Shown piece by piece: positions 16,894-25,860 of a DNA stretch of 64,000 nucleotides. The DNA lies in NCBI GenBank assembly GCA_964242215.1, contig CAXTCJ010000017.1, positions 1 through 64,000 of the forward strand, given 5' to 3'. Each line of letters begins with the position of its first letter. Positions within the stretch are counted from its first letter, which is position 1. The position numbers and the translations under genes are program-made. Under the pieces are notes generated by a model. It saw nothing but the letters and a program-made list of their open reading frames with translations. It did not search any database and was not told the origin of the DNA. Source of the DNA: LMUY01 sp964242215. Its GTDB lineage: Bacteria; Pseudomonadota; Alphaproteobacteria; Acetobacterales; Acetobacteraceae.

Positions 16894-17811
16894 TCAGACC
16901 TGAGATGCGAGCGCGCGCACCGGCGTCCGGTGCCAGCCATCCGCATGGGCTTGCCAGTAGGCGGCCTTCAGCCGCAACGAAACGGGCCCCGGCCGGTCGT
17001 TGCCCAAGATGCGCCCGCCGACCCGCGACACCGGCATCACGCCGCCGGCGGTGGTCGCGGCGAACACCTCGTCGGCATCCTCCAACTCCGCCCGCGTGAT
17101 CGGCGCGATGGCAGCCGTGATCCCGGCCTGTTCGCACAGTTCCAGCACCGAGCGGCGGGTGATACCCTGCAGGCTGCCGCGATCCGGTGTTAGCACGCTA
17201 CCGTCGCGCACGATGAAGATGTTGAAGCCCGGCCCCTCGGTCACGAAGCCAGCGGCATCGCACAGGATCGTGGTGTCGAAGCCGTTATCGTGCGCCTCCA
17301 TCAGCCCCGTCGTCAGATCATTCCACTGGTAGTTCTTCACCGTCGGGTCGACGCTGGCATCCGGCACGCGCGGCACGCTGGCGATCCACAGATGCGCGCC
17401 GCGCTCCTGCACGTCCTTGCCAATCACGTCGATCCAGGGCAGGGCGTAGGCCACGAAATGGTTCGCACAATCCGCCGGGCGACGGGACCCGGCGACGCGC
17501 GGCTGCCCCCGCAACGCCACCATCGCGACATACGAATCGGTCAGTCCGGTGAGCGCCACGCACCGATGCAGCGCCGCCTCCATCTCCGCCGGGCTCTCGG
17601 GCGGGTCCAGCCGGCGCGCCTGCATCGAGCGCGCGAACCGGTCGAGATGATCGCGCAACCGAAAGAAGCCACCGCCGAACACGTGCACGACGTCGTACAC
17701 GGCGTCCGACCGGGTGAACCCCCAATCGGTGACGGGGATGCGCGCCTCCGATATCGGCACGTATTCGCCGCGGATGTAGGCGGCCCCGGCACTGAATGCG
17801 GATTGTTCCAT
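16894..17811 (-). CDS. Class IV PLP aminotransferase (branched-chain/D-amino-acid type)
   Basis: 305 aa fold-type IV aminotransferase. The PLP-binding Lys is in TVKNYQWNDLTTGLMEA; other family motifs are TDWGFTRSDAVYDVVHV near the N-terminus, FVTEGPGFNIFIV and the PLP-phosphate region GSLQGITRRSVLEL. It transaminates a branched-chain or D-amino acid, or an amino-lyase substrate; these subgroups cannot be told apart here. The start at 17811 is chosen because the alternative ATG at 17856 would leave only 26 bp to the divergent flavin monooxygenase; the longer form has a GGGAGG 13 bp upstream, so it remains possible. Confidence 0.85.
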   Translation of the reverse strand: MEQSAFSAGAAYIRGEYVPISEARIPVTDWGFTRSDAVYDVVHVFGGGFFRLRDHLDRFARSMQARRLDPPESPAEMEAALHRCVALTGLTDSYVAMVALRGQPRVAGSRRPADCANHFVAYALPWIDVIGKDVQERGAHLWIASVPRVPDASVDPTVKNYQWNDLTTGLMEAHDNGFDTTILCDAAGFVTEGPGFNIFIVRDGSVLTPDRGSLQGITRRSVLELCEQAGITAAIAPITRAELEDADEVFAATTAGGVMPVSRVGGRILGNDRPGPVSLRLKAAYWQAHADGWHRTPVRALASQV

Positions 17812-17882
17812 GTCAGAGAGGCTAGCCACCGCACCGGCTGAGGGCAACGGATTCATGGCATCGTTTTTGCCTCCCGCTTGGC

Positions 17883-19226
17883 ATGGCGAAGCCGAAGATG
17901 CATCTGGGGTTCGATTTTTCCTACACCCACATGGGTGGCCGCTGGCGGTTACCCGGCGGCTGGCCCGGCCGTACCTTCCCCGACGTCAATATGTACGAGG
18001 ACGTTGCCCGGCTTGCCGAGCGCGGCCTGCTGGACATGATTTTTTCCGGCGACGGCACCGGCGTGCCGGACACCTGGCGCGGGTCGCGCGATGGCGCGGT
18101 CGAGTGGGGCATCAACTGGCCGCGGCAGGATCTGAACCCGATCATGGTCGCGATGTCCCGGGTGACCAAACACGTAGGCTATGGCCTGACCTATTCCTCC
18201 ACCTTCATGCATCCCTACTACACCGCCCGGCTGATGAACTCGCTGGACCACGTGACCGGGGGGCGTATCGCGATGAACCTGGTGACCTCCACCCGCCGGT
18301 CGGACGCGGCGAACTTCGGCTTTGACGAATTGATGGAGCACGGCGCGCGGTACGACCGCATGGAGGAGTTCGTCGACGTGTGCCGCAAGCTGTGGGACGC
18401 GACCGAGGCGGACGCGATGCTGTGGGACCACGCCACCGGCCGCGTCGGCGACCCGGCGAAGGTGCATCCTATGAGCCATCGTGGCCGGTTCTTCAACGTG
18501 GAGGGGCCGCTCAACACGCCGCCCTCGCCCCAAGGCCGCCCGGTGCTGATCCAGGCCGGCGGTTCACCGCGCGGCATCCGTGCGTCGGCCTATGTGGCGG
18601 ACCACGTGTTCGGCGCCGACATGGCGCTGCCGGCCCAAGTGAAGCAGCGCCGCGCGTTGGACCAAGCGTTGACCGAACTTGGCCGTGACCCCGCGTCGGT
18701 CGGCATCCTCTGGCAGACGCCGATCGTGGTGCGCGAGACCGAGCGCGAGGCGCAGGCGCAAAAGGACCTACTGCTGACATCGGTGCCGGCGGAGGCGGTG
18801 GGGGTCTATCTGTCATACAACGCCGGCTACGATTTTTCGACTCTGCCGGAGCGTTTCACCCTGGCCGCACTGCAGGCGGAGATCGTGGCCAGCAACGCCT
18901 CGCCGGTCGGTTTCGTGCACCATCTGGCGACGAAACTGGGGGCGGAGACGGAGATCAGCCGGGCGGACTTCTTCGACCACGGCGTGCGGGAGGCCACTAG
19001 CTACGACAGCACGATCGCGGGCACTCCTGCCCAACTAGCGGACCAGCTGGAACAGTCGTTCGAGGCAACGGGAAGCCGCGGCGGCTTCATGTTCGGGCAT
19101 ATCGTGACGCTGCCGAGCGACCTCGAGGCGATCGTGGACCTGCTCGTGCCGGAACTGCAACGGCGCGGCCGGTTCCGGACGGAATACGGATACCGAACGC
19201 TAAGAGAAAACCTACAGGATAGTTAG
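17883..19226 (+). CDS. LLM-class flavin-dependent monooxygenase (NtaA/SnaA/DszA type)
   Basis: 447 aa, the usual length for the FMN-dependent TIM-barrel monooxygenases of the nitrilotriacetate/DszA subgroup (luciferase-like). Characteristic blocks are HMGGRWRLPG near residue 17, TGGRIAMNLVTS (substrate/FMN region, about 127), HRGRFFNVEGPLNTPPSPQG and PVLIQAGGSPRG. Such enzymes need FMNH2 from a separate reductase and oxidise C-N or C-S compounds, aminopolycarboxylates or sulfones. No reductase gene is adjacent. It is divergent from the aminotransferase gene and convergent with a hydroxyacid dehydrogenase; a repeat element sits after the stop. Confidence 0.86.
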   Translation: MAKPKMHLGFDFSYTHMGGRWRLPGGWPGRTFPDVNMYEDVARLAERGLLDMIFSGDGTGVPDTWRGSRDGAVEWGINWPRQDLNPIMVAMSRVTKHVGYGLTYSSTFMHPYYTARLMNSLDHVTGGRIAMNLVTSTRRSDAANFGFDELMEHGARYDRMEEFVDVCRKLWDATEADAMLWDHATGRVGDPAKVHPMSHRGRFFNVEGPLNTPPSPQGRPVLIQAGGSPRGIRASAYVADHVFGADMALPAQVKQRRALDQALTELGRDPASVGILWQTPIVVRETEREAQAQKDLLLTSVPAEAVGVYLSYNAGYDFSTLPERFTLAALQAEIVASNASPVGFVHHLATKLGAETEISRADFFDHGVREATSYDSTIAGTPAQLADQLEQSFEATGSRGGFMFGHIVTLPSDLEAIVDLLVPELQRRGRFRTEYGYRTLRENLQDS

Positions 19227-19240
19227 GCCAGGCCTTGCTT

Positions 19241-19278
19241 CTCCCTCTCCCCTTGAGGGAGAGGGCCGGGGTGAGGGG
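19241..19278. repeat. CCCTCTCCCCTTGAGGG-type repeat, copy 2
   Basis: A 38-bp G/C-run element with a CTCTCCCCTTGAGGGAGAG hairpin. It sits between two convergent genes (stops at 19226 and 19297), where it could end transcription from both sides. It matches the copy at 25790-25827 at 37 of 38 positions. Confidence 0.8.
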
Positions 19279-19296
19279 TAAGCCCCACCCACCCAA

Positions 19297-20193
19297 TCAG
19301 CGATCGAACTCAATCACCAAATCCACCGCCCGCCGTAGCATCGTCATCGTCGCTTCAGGCGTCATGAACCCGCTATGCGCCGTCAGCGTCACGTTCGACA
19401 ACGCTAGCAATGGATCGCTCGCCAATGGTGGCTCCGGCGTGAACACGTCGATCCCGGCATGCCGTACATGCCCCGACTGCAACAGCGCCACCAGCGCCAC
19501 ATTGTCCACCACGTCCGCGCGGGCCGTGTTCACGAAGATCACGCCCGGTTTCGTGCGCCCAAGCTTCTCCGCATCGACGAACCCGCGCGTCGCATCGTTC
19601 AACGCCAGGCACACGCACAGGATATCCGACTGGCCCAACACCTCGTCCAACGACGCCTCCGCCCCGGGCACGGGGGAGCGGTTCCACGCCAGCACCCGCA
19701 TCCCTAAGCCAGCCGCCATACGCGCAACTTCACGGCCGATGCCGCCCAGGCCGATGATGCCGAACGTCTTGCCGAACAACTGCACGCCCTCGATCTGCCG
19801 CCAGCCTCCAGCGCGGACATCGCGGTCCAGACGGGCGACATCGCGGGCGGCCGCGAGCGCAAGTGCAATAGTATGCTCGGCCACGGTGGTGTCGCCATAG
19901 CCCTTGATGGTGTGCACGCGCACGCCCTGCCGCTCCGCCGCCGCAACGTCGATGAACGACGACGCACCGGTGCCGAGAAACACGATGTGCCGCAGATCGG
20001 GGCAGCGCGCGAGCAATCCGGCATCGAAATAGCTGTGGTCGTCGATGCATGTCGTGGTGCCGCGCAGCAGGGCCGGGATGTCGAGCGCTTCCGCCCCAGC
20101 CATGTTTACGGTGATCGCCGGGTCACCAGGCTGTTGCACGCGGTGCCAGAGGCCGATCATGTCATCCGTGCAGTCCAGGAACAGCGCCGTCAT
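19297..20193 (-). CDS. D-2-hydroxyacid dehydrogenase
   Basis: 298 aa. The NAD-binding domain is inserted between two catalytic segments, as is normal for the family: GIIGLGGIGREVARMAAGLG (about residues 137-156), NTARADVVDNVALVALL (where a conserved Arg is expected), Glu in DVFTPEPPL and catalytic His in LTAHSGFMTPE. The N-terminal part includes a segment TIKGYGDTTVAEHTIAL typical of phosphoglycerate-dehydrogenase-like enzymes. The start is ATG 20193; the open frame extends to 20385 but would overlap the divergent liv promoter region. It is 126 bp from the divergent liv operon. The substrate is unknown. Confidence 0.85.
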   Translation of the reverse strand: MTALFLDCTDDMIGLWHRVQQPGDPAITVNMAGAEALDIPALLRGTTTCIDDHSYFDAGLLARCPDLRHIVFLGTGASSFIDVAAAERQGVRVHTIKGYGDTTVAEHTIALALAAARDVARLDRDVRAGGWRQIEGVQLFGKTFGIIGLGGIGREVARMAAGLGMRVLAWNRSPVPGAEASLDEVLGQSDILCVCLALNDATRGFVDAEKLGRTKPGVIFVNTARADVVDNVALVALLQSGHVRHAGIDVFTPEPPLASDPLLALSNVTLTAHSGFMTPEATMTMLRRAVDLVIEFDR

Positions 20194-20318
20194 ATGAGGG
20201 TCCAATAGAGTGTCGCCGCCATTCTCGCCACGGAACGCCGCCGCACACAACACGCGGCACAGCGTTTGCTTCGTCCGACCCATCAGGCGATCCGCCGCAG
20301 TTGAAGGACTTGAGCGCG

Positions 20319-21575
20319 ATGACCACGCACACACGGCGTACCGTCCGACATGTTTTGGCTGCTGCCTTGTTGGCCACGACCGCACTTGCCGGTGGCGTCC
20401 GGGCGGAGACAGTGGGGCCCGTCACCGACGACATCGGCATCGTCCGCGTTGCCAAGGGGCAGCCGATCCAGATCGGCGCCTTGCTGGTCCTGTCGGGGCC
20501 GGATTTGTCGCTCGGTGTCGATGCGTCCCGCGGCGCGCAGGTGGCTTTCGACGACCATAAGAACATGCTGCTCGGCCACCCGATCGCCTATGTGCCTGAA
20601 GACGGCCAGTGCAGTGTCGAGGGTGGGCAGACCGGTGCGACCCGGCTTGCGGCCAACAAGCAAATCGTGGCCGTGATCGGTACGTCGTGCTCGTCGGAAT
20701 CTCGCGGCGGTGCGCCGGTGCTGTGGAACGTCGGCATGCCGATGGCCGACCCCAGCGCCACCGCGCCGGCGCTGACCGCGCCCGACCGGCCGCCTGGTCT
20801 GCAGGGCATCGTGCGCTTCGTCTACAACGACCTGAACGCCGCCGCCGCCGCCGTGAAATACGCCAAGAGCATTAACGTGACGCAGGTCGCCACGATGCAT
20901 GACGGCAGCCTGTATGCCCAGGAACTGGTCGAGGCCTTCGCCAAGCAATTCAAGGCGGCCGGGGGCACGATCACTGCGGCCGAGGCGATCTCGCCGTCCG
21001 ATACCGACCTACGCCCCGTACTGACGCGCATCGGCACGTCCAAGCCACAGATGATGTTCGCCCCGATCTTCACCGGCGCCTCGGCCTATCTCGTGCGCCA
21101 GATCAAGGAGATTCCGGCCATGGCAAAAACGCCGGTACTCGGCACCGACGCGGTGTTGTCACCGGCGTTCCTCGAGGCGGCGGGTGATGCGGCGGTCGGC
21201 TACCGGCTGACCGGCATCGACAACGACCCCAAGCTGATGGGCCCGAAATACGCCGACTTCGTCAAGGAGTACAACGCCAAGTTCGGGGAGGACCCGATCG
21301 CCGGCTTCCACGCCAACGGCTACGATTGCGCGACTGCAATTATCCTAGCCGTCGAGAAGGTCGCCAAGACAGATTCCGACGGCACCACCTATATCGGCCG
21401 CAAGGCACTGCGCGACGCGCTGATGAAGACGGCCGACCTCAACGGCATGAGTGGCAAGCTGACCTGCGACCAATATGCCGATTGCGGTTCTTCCAACTTC
21501 GCCGTGTTCGAATACACGTCGGGCGACCCGTCCACGTTCAAGCCCGGGACCAACCCCAAGAAGGTTTTCCCGTAA
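20319..21575 (+). CDS. livJ: Branched-chain amino acid type ABC transporter, substrate-binding protein
   Basis: 418 aa periplasmic binding protein of the type I (LivJ/leucine-binding) fold with a signal peptide ending near AGGVRAE (residue about 30). Typical blocks are GALLVLSGPDLSLGVDASRGAQ, AVIGTSCSSES and YAQELVEAFAKQFKAAGGT. ATG 20319 has GAAGGA 10 bp upstream; a TTG at 20301 is less likely. It is first of five genes (binding protein, two permeases, two ATPases) with tiny gaps. The ligand may be a branched-chain amino acid, but this family also binds amides, urea and aromatic acids. Confidence 0.88.
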   Translation: MTTHTRRTVRHVLAAALLATTALAGGVRAETVGPVTDDIGIVRVAKGQPIQIGALLVLSGPDLSLGVDASRGAQVAFDDHKNMLLGHPIAYVPEDGQCSVEGGQTGATRLAANKQIVAVIGTSCSSESRGGAPVLWNVGMPMADPSATAPALTAPDRPPGLQGIVRFVYNDLNAAAAAVKYAKSINVTQVATMHDGSLYAQELVEAFAKQFKAAGGTITAAEAISPSDTDLRPVLTRIGTSKPQMMFAPIFTGASAYLVRQIKEIPAMAKTPVLGTDAVLSPAFLEAAGDAAVGYRLTGIDNDPKLMGPKYADFVKEYNAKFGEDPIAGFHANGYDCATAIILAVEKVAKTDSDGTTYIGRKALRDALMKTADLNGMSGKLTCDQYADCGSSNFAVFEYTSGDPSTFKPGTNPKKVFP

Positions 21576-21578
21576 CCG

Positions 21579-22649
21579 ATGAAGGCGCAACTGCAGGACT
21601 GGTTGCGGCGAACCACCGCCGTCGACTGGTTCCTGCTGGCGTTGCGATTGGTGGTCGTGGCGGTCGTTGGCACGGGCTTCGTCGCCGGACTGTTTCATCC
21701 TCGCTATGGACGCGAGGAATGGTTCTCGTTCCTCGCATTCGGTCTGACCATCGGCGCGATCTACGCCTTGATCGCGCTCGGCTACACGATGGTCTACGGC
21801 ATCCTGCGCATGGTGAACTTCGCCCATGGCGACGTCTTCATGGTGGGCGCCTATGCCAGCTGCTTCACATTGCTGGCCTGCAACCGCAGCGGCCTGCTCC
21901 GCACTGAGCCGGCACTGAGCTATGCGCTAGCGGTCTTGGCCTGCATCGTCGTGGGCGCGGCGGTCGCCGTGCTGGCGGAGCGCGTGGCGTACCGGCCGTT
22001 CCGCCGCGGCCGGTCGTTGGCGCCGCTGATCAGCACGCTCGGTCTGTCGTTCGCCCTGGAATATTCGGCCCGCGGCATGTTCGGTGCACAGAATAAGGCG
22101 TTTCCGTCGATGCCATTCATCGATGGACAGGTGGTGGTCGCTGGCTTCTCACTCCCGCGCTCGCAGGTCGTGGTCGTGCTGGCCGCGTTGCTGACGATGA
22201 TCGCGCTGACCCTGATCGTTATGCGCACCAAGATCGGCACGGCCATGCGCGCGGTCGCGGAGGATAAGGACGCTGCAACGCTGATGGGCATCAACGTCGA
22301 CCGTGTGATCGTGTTCACCTTCATCCTCGGCGGCGCGATGGCGGGGATTGCCGGGCTACTCTACGGTCTGGTCTACAAGCAGATCTCGTATTTCATGGGC
22401 TTCTTCCTGGGCGTGAAGGGCTTCGGCGCCGCCGTGCTGGGCGGCATCGGCAACATCCCCGGCGCCATGCTCGGCGGCTTCGCCCTCGGTCTCGTGGAGA
22501 GCCTCGGCCCGGCGCTGTTCCTCGAGGGGCTCGGCGTCGACTCGCCCTACCAGTTGCGGGACGCGATTGCCTACACGATGTTGGTGATGGTGCTGATCTT
22601 CCGGCCGCGTGGCTTGCTCGGTGAGCGGCTGTCCACGGCGCGCGCCTGA
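21579..22649 (+). CDS. livH: Branched-chain amino acid type ABC transporter permease, LivH-like
   Basis: 356 aa with about 8-9 membrane segments. The LivH signature is in SFLAFGLTIGAIYALIALGYTMVYGILRMVNFAHGDVFM, from about residue 45 onward. The ATPase-coupling loop reads RAVAEDKDAATLMGINVDR, and KGFGAAVLGGIGNIPGAMLGG follows. It is about 50 residues longer than E. coli LivH because of an N-terminal extension with a hydrophobic stretch. It starts 3 bp after livJ. The TGA stop shares bases with the ATG of the next permease. Confidence 0.9.
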   Translation: MKAQLQDWLRRTTAVDWFLLALRLVVVAVVGTGFVAGLFHPRYGREEWFSFLAFGLTIGAIYALIALGYTMVYGILRMVNFAHGDVFMVGAYASCFTLLACNRSGLLRTEPALSYALAVLACIVVGAAVAVLAERVAYRPFRRGRSLAPLISTLGLSFALEYSARGMFGAQNKAFPSMPFIDGQVVVAGFSLPRSQVVVVLAALLTMIALTLIVMRTKIGTAMRAVAEDKDAATLMGINVDRVIVFTFILGGAMAGIAGLLYGLVYKQISYFMGFFLGVKGFGAAVLGGIGNIPGAMLGGFALGLVESLGPALFLEGLGVDSPYQLRDAIAYTMLVMVLIFRPRGLLGERLSTARA

Positions 22650-24274
22650 TGCCGGGTGAGGCCGTCGCGGCGTCTCGGCCGGTGCGTCTGGCCGTGCCGG
22701 CGCGCCCCGTGGTGAACACCACTCTCGGTATCACCCTGAGTTGTGCCTTCGTCGTGCTGATCGGCTTGTTCGGCCAATTTTCCGACCGTTGGCTGGTCGT
22801 GGGTGTTCTGGACATAGGCCACGCCTTATTGCTGTCCATCGCCCTGAGTGGCGGCGCAACCGTCGCCCGCCGCATTCCCGGCTGGGGCGCCGCGGCGGCG
22901 GCAATCGTCGCCGGAGCGGTCGCGGGCGGGCTGCTGGCGTTGCTGGTGGATGGTGCGCGCGTCGCCAATCTGCGCTGGATGCTGGTCGCCCTGACCCCGG
23001 TCGCGCTCAATCGGCTCGGCTTGCTGTTACCGGAGCAGCAAGCATTCCTTCTGCTTGCCGGGTCCGGGGCCGCCGCCGCTTTCCTGGGCGCCGCGATCGT
23101 CCTGGTGCCGCCGGTCACGCGCCGCATCATGCTGGGACTGCTCGGCGGCGTGGTCGTTGCGGGGCTGTTGCGGGAGCTACTCCGTAGTCTGCTCTCAGGG
23201 TTTGCGGGCGTGGATGATTGGGCGTTCAGCTTCCAGGGACTGCTTCCCTTAGGCGCCGCCTGTGCCGCCGCGATCGGCGCGCTCGTCGGTCTTAGGCCGG
23301 GGAGCCGTCAATACGCGGCGCTCCCCGCGCGGGTGCGGCTCGGAGTGACCCTGTTACTATTACTGCTGCGTCTGGCTTTGCCGGCACTCACGAATGACTT
23401 CGTGGCTCAGGTCATGATGTTGGTCTGTCTCTACACGCTGATGGGCTTAGGACTTAACATCGAGCTCGGACTCGCGGGTCTGGTCGATCTGGGTTTCGTC
23501 GCCTTCTTTGCCGTCGGCGCTTACACCGTGGCATTGCTCACGGCCGGGACACCGTCTGAACCTCCCGTGCTGAGCTTCTTCCTTGCCCTGCCGTTCTCCG
23601 TCGCCTTCGCCTCGCTTGCAGGCTTCCTGTTCGGCCTGCCCGTACTGCGTGTGCGCGGCGACTACCTGGCGATCGCGACGCTCGGACTGGGTGAGATCAT
23701 CCGTGTGATGGTCCTGTCTGACGCGCTGAAGCCGCTGTTGGGGGGTGCGCAGGGCATCGTCAACATTCCCAAGCCGGTGGTCTTCGGTATCGAGCTGAGT
23801 ACCCCCACGCAGCTATTCTACTTGACGGCCTTTTTCACCGCCATCGCCGGCTACGTGGCGTTTCGGTTGCAGCACTCGGGCCTCGGCCGCCGTTGGCTCG
23901 CCGTGCGCGAAGACGAGGATGTGGCACAGGCGCTCGGCATCAAGTTGGTGGCGGTTAAACTGTCCGCCTACACCATGGGCGCGGCCTTCGCCGGGCTGGC
24001 GGGCGGCATTTTCGCGGCCATGGTGGGCTCGGTGTTCCCGCAAAGCTTCCAGCTGCTGGTTTCCATCAACGTGCTGGCCATTCTGGTCGTGGGCGGGATC
24101 GGTAGCCTGCCCGGCGTCATCATCGGCGCCGCCGCGCTCATAGGCGCACCCGAAGTCCTTCGCGACCTGGGCGAGTACCGCTATCTCATCTACGGCCTGG
24201 TGATCATCGCCGTTGTCCGATTGAAGCCCGAGGGGCTCAGCCCGAAGGCCATCCGCCACCGCGAGATCGCATGA
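22649..24274 (+). CDS. livM: Branched-chain amino acid type ABC transporter permease, LivM-like, long N-terminus
   Basis: 541 aa, longer than E. coli LivM (425 aa). The conserved LivM core starts near residue 255 (LMGLGLNIELGLAGLVDLGFVAF) and contains GDYLAIATLGLGEIIRVMVLS, the coupling loop AVREDEDVAQALGIKLV and GSVFPQSFQLLVSINVLAILVVGGIGSLPG. Residues 1-250 are mostly hydrophobic with several candidate membrane helices. The gene starts at the last base of livH and overlaps livG by 4 bp. A later start would shorten the N-terminus but would break the coupling with livH. Confidence 0.88.
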   Translation: MPGEAVAASRPVRLAVPARPVVNTTLGITLSCAFVVLIGLFGQFSDRWLVVGVLDIGHALLLSIALSGGATVARRIPGWGAAAAAIVAGAVAGGLLALLVDGARVANLRWMLVALTPVALNRLGLLLPEQQAFLLLAGSGAAAAFLGAAIVLVPPVTRRIMLGLLGGVVVAGLLRELLRSLLSGFAGVDDWAFSFQGLLPLGAACAAAIGALVGLRPGSRQYAALPARVRLGVTLLLLLLRLALPALTNDFVAQVMMLVCLYTLMGLGLNIELGLAGLVDLGFVAFFAVGAYTVALLTAGTPSEPPVLSFFLALPFSVAFASLAGFLFGLPVLRVRGDYLAIATLGLGEIIRVMVLSDALKPLLGGAQGIVNIPKPVVFGIELSTPTQLFYLTAFFTAIAGYVAFRLQHSGLGRRWLAVREDEDVAQALGIKLVAVKLSAYTMGAAFAGLAGGIFAAMVGSVFPQSFQLLVSINVLAILVVGGIGSLPGVIIGAAALIGAPEVLRDLGEYRYLIYGLVIIAVVRLKPEGLSPKAIRHREIA

Positions 24275-25074
24275 CGGCGCTGTTGGAGGCGAGTTGCATA
24301 AGCAAGCGCTTCGGCGGCCTGCTGGCGATCGACAATGTCAGTCTCAATCTTCCCCGCGCCGCCATCCACAGCATCATCGGGCCGAATGGCGCCGGCAAGA
24401 CGACACTGTTCAATTGTCTGACGTCGTTCGTCAAACCGAGCGCCGGCGAAATCCGTTTGAACGGTGAACGCATCGATGGCCTGCGTCCGGATTTAGTCGC
24501 CGCCCAGGGCATCGCGCGCACTTACCAGAACATTCGCCTATTCCCCGACCTTACCACGCTGGAAAACATCATGGTGGGGGTGGACGCCAAACGCCCCGAG
24601 TCCTTACTCGGTGCGCTATTCTCCACGCCCAAACATCGCGAGACCGTCCGCGCCACAACCGCGCGCGCGAACGAGTTGCTGCAAGCTCTGGGACTGACCG
24701 GCCGCGGCGATCGCTTGGCCCGCAATCTACCCTACGGCGACCAGCGCCGGTTGGAGATTGCGCGCGCCATGGCGATCGACCCGGTGTTGCTGCTGCTGGA
24801 TGAACCCGCTGCCGGGATGAACCCGGTCGAGAGCCACGCGATGATGGAACTGATCCGCTCCCTGCGCGACGTGCACGGACTGACTGTGCTTCTCATCGAA
24901 CACCAGATGCGCGTCGTGATGGGCATCTCCGAACGCATCACCGTGCTCGACCACGGCGCCTGCATCGCCGAGGGAACCGCCGAGGAAATCCGCAACGACC
25001 CAACAGTGATTGCCGCCTATCTCGGTGCCCGCGCCGCCAAGCACGGCATGGACGCGCTGGAGCCGCGAGTTTGA
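24271..25074 (+). CDS. livG: Branched-chain amino acid type ABC transporter ATPase, LivG-like
   Basis: 267 aa ABC ATPase. Walker A GPNGAGKTT is near residue 35, with LivG-specific ARTYQNIRLFPDLTTLENIMVG. The signature is relaxed to LPYGDQRRLEIARAMAIDP, as in other LivG proteins. Walker B LLLLDEPAAGMNP and the H-loop LIEHQM follow. The C-terminus has the LivG extension GTAEEIRNDPTVIAAYLGA. It overlaps livM by 4 bp and livF by 4 bp. Confidence 0.93.
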   Translation: MTALLEASCISKRFGGLLAIDNVSLNLPRAAIHSIIGPNGAGKTTLFNCLTSFVKPSAGEIRLNGERIDGLRPDLVAAQGIARTYQNIRLFPDLTTLENIMVGVDAKRPESLLGALFSTPKHRETVRATTARANELLQALGLTGRGDRLARNLPYGDQRRLEIARAMAIDPVLLLLDEPAAGMNPVESHAMMELIRSLRDVHGLTVLLIEHQMRVVMGISERITVLDHGACIAEGTAEEIRNDPTVIAAYLGARAAKHGMDALEPRV

Positions 25075-25781
25075 CCTCGTTGGTTGTGGAAGACCTGCAT
25101 GTTTCGTACGGCAACATCCGGGCGTTGCGCGGCGTGTCGCTGGCGGTGGAGGCGGGGACGATCTGCGCCATGGTCGGAGCGAACGGGGCCGGCAAGACCA
25201 CGACGCTGAACGCCATCTGCGGCCTCCGCACGCTGACCCGCGGCCGTGTCTCGTTGGATGGCCGCGACGTGACCGGTATTCCCGCGCACGACCTCGTGCC
25301 GCTCGGCCTGGTGCAGGTGCCGGAGGGCCGCCGCGTTTTCAGCCGCCTGACGGTGCGCGAGAATCTGGGCATGGGCGCGTTCCGCCGCCGCGCAAGCCGG
25401 GCGGAGTTGGCGGTGGAACTGGATAAGGTGCTGGATATCTTTCCGCGGTTGAAGGAGCGGATGACACAGCTTGCCGGAACGCTGTCGGGTGGTGAGCAGC
25501 AGATGCTCGCGATGGGCCGTGCGCTGATGTCCAAGCCCCGTATGTTGCTGATGGACGAGCCCTCGATGGGTTTAGCACCGCAGTTCGTGGATCAGTTGTT
25601 CGACACGATCGTGGCGATCAATCGGCTGGGTGTCACGGTGCTGCTGGTTGAGCAAAACGCATTCATGGCGCTGGAGATCGCGCAGATGGCGTACGTGCTG
25701 CAATCGGGCGAGGTCGTGCTGTCAGGCCCCGGTCCGGAACTGATGGATTCCGAAGCTGTGCGCGAAGCCTATCTCGGCTGA
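25071..25781 (+). CDS. livF: Branched-chain amino acid type ABC transporter ATPase, LivF-like
   Basis: 236 aa ABC ATPase. Walker A is GANGAGKTT (about residues 37-45), with the LivF block VQVPEGRRVFSRLTVRENL. The signature is LSGGEQQMLAMGRALMS, Walker B LLMDEPSMGLAP and the H-loop is relaxed to LLVEQN, as usual in LivF. The C-terminus GPGPELMDSEAVREAYLG is typical. The start codon is GTG/TTG-like within the 4-bp overlap with livG rather than ATG. It is the last gene of the operon; a repeat element follows within 10 bp. Confidence 0.92.
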   Translation: MTSLVVEDLHVSYGNIRALRGVSLAVEAGTICAMVGANGAGKTTTLNAICGLRTLTRGRVSLDGRDVTGIPAHDLVPLGLVQVPEGRRVFSRLTVRENLGMGAFRRRASRAELAVELDKVLDIFPRLKERMTQLAGTLSGGEQQMLAMGRALMSKPRMLLMDEPSMGLAPQFVDQLFDTIVAINRLGVTVLLVEQNAFMALEIAQMAYVLQSGEVVLSGPGPELMDSEAVREAYLG

Positions 25782-25789
25782 TCTTCCTA

Positions 25790-25827
25790 CTCCCTCTCCC
25801 CTTGCGGGAGAGGGCCGGGGTGAGGGG
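25790..25827. repeat. CCCTCTCCCCTTGCGGG-type repeat, copy 3
   Basis: A 38-bp element nearly identical to that at 19241-19278. It lies 9 bp after the livF stop and 34 bp before the convergent stop at 25861, so it is a candidate shared terminator for two large operons. Confidence 0.8.
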
Positions 25828-25860
25828 CGCCAAATCGACGCTGTAAACGTGCCGCCCCCC

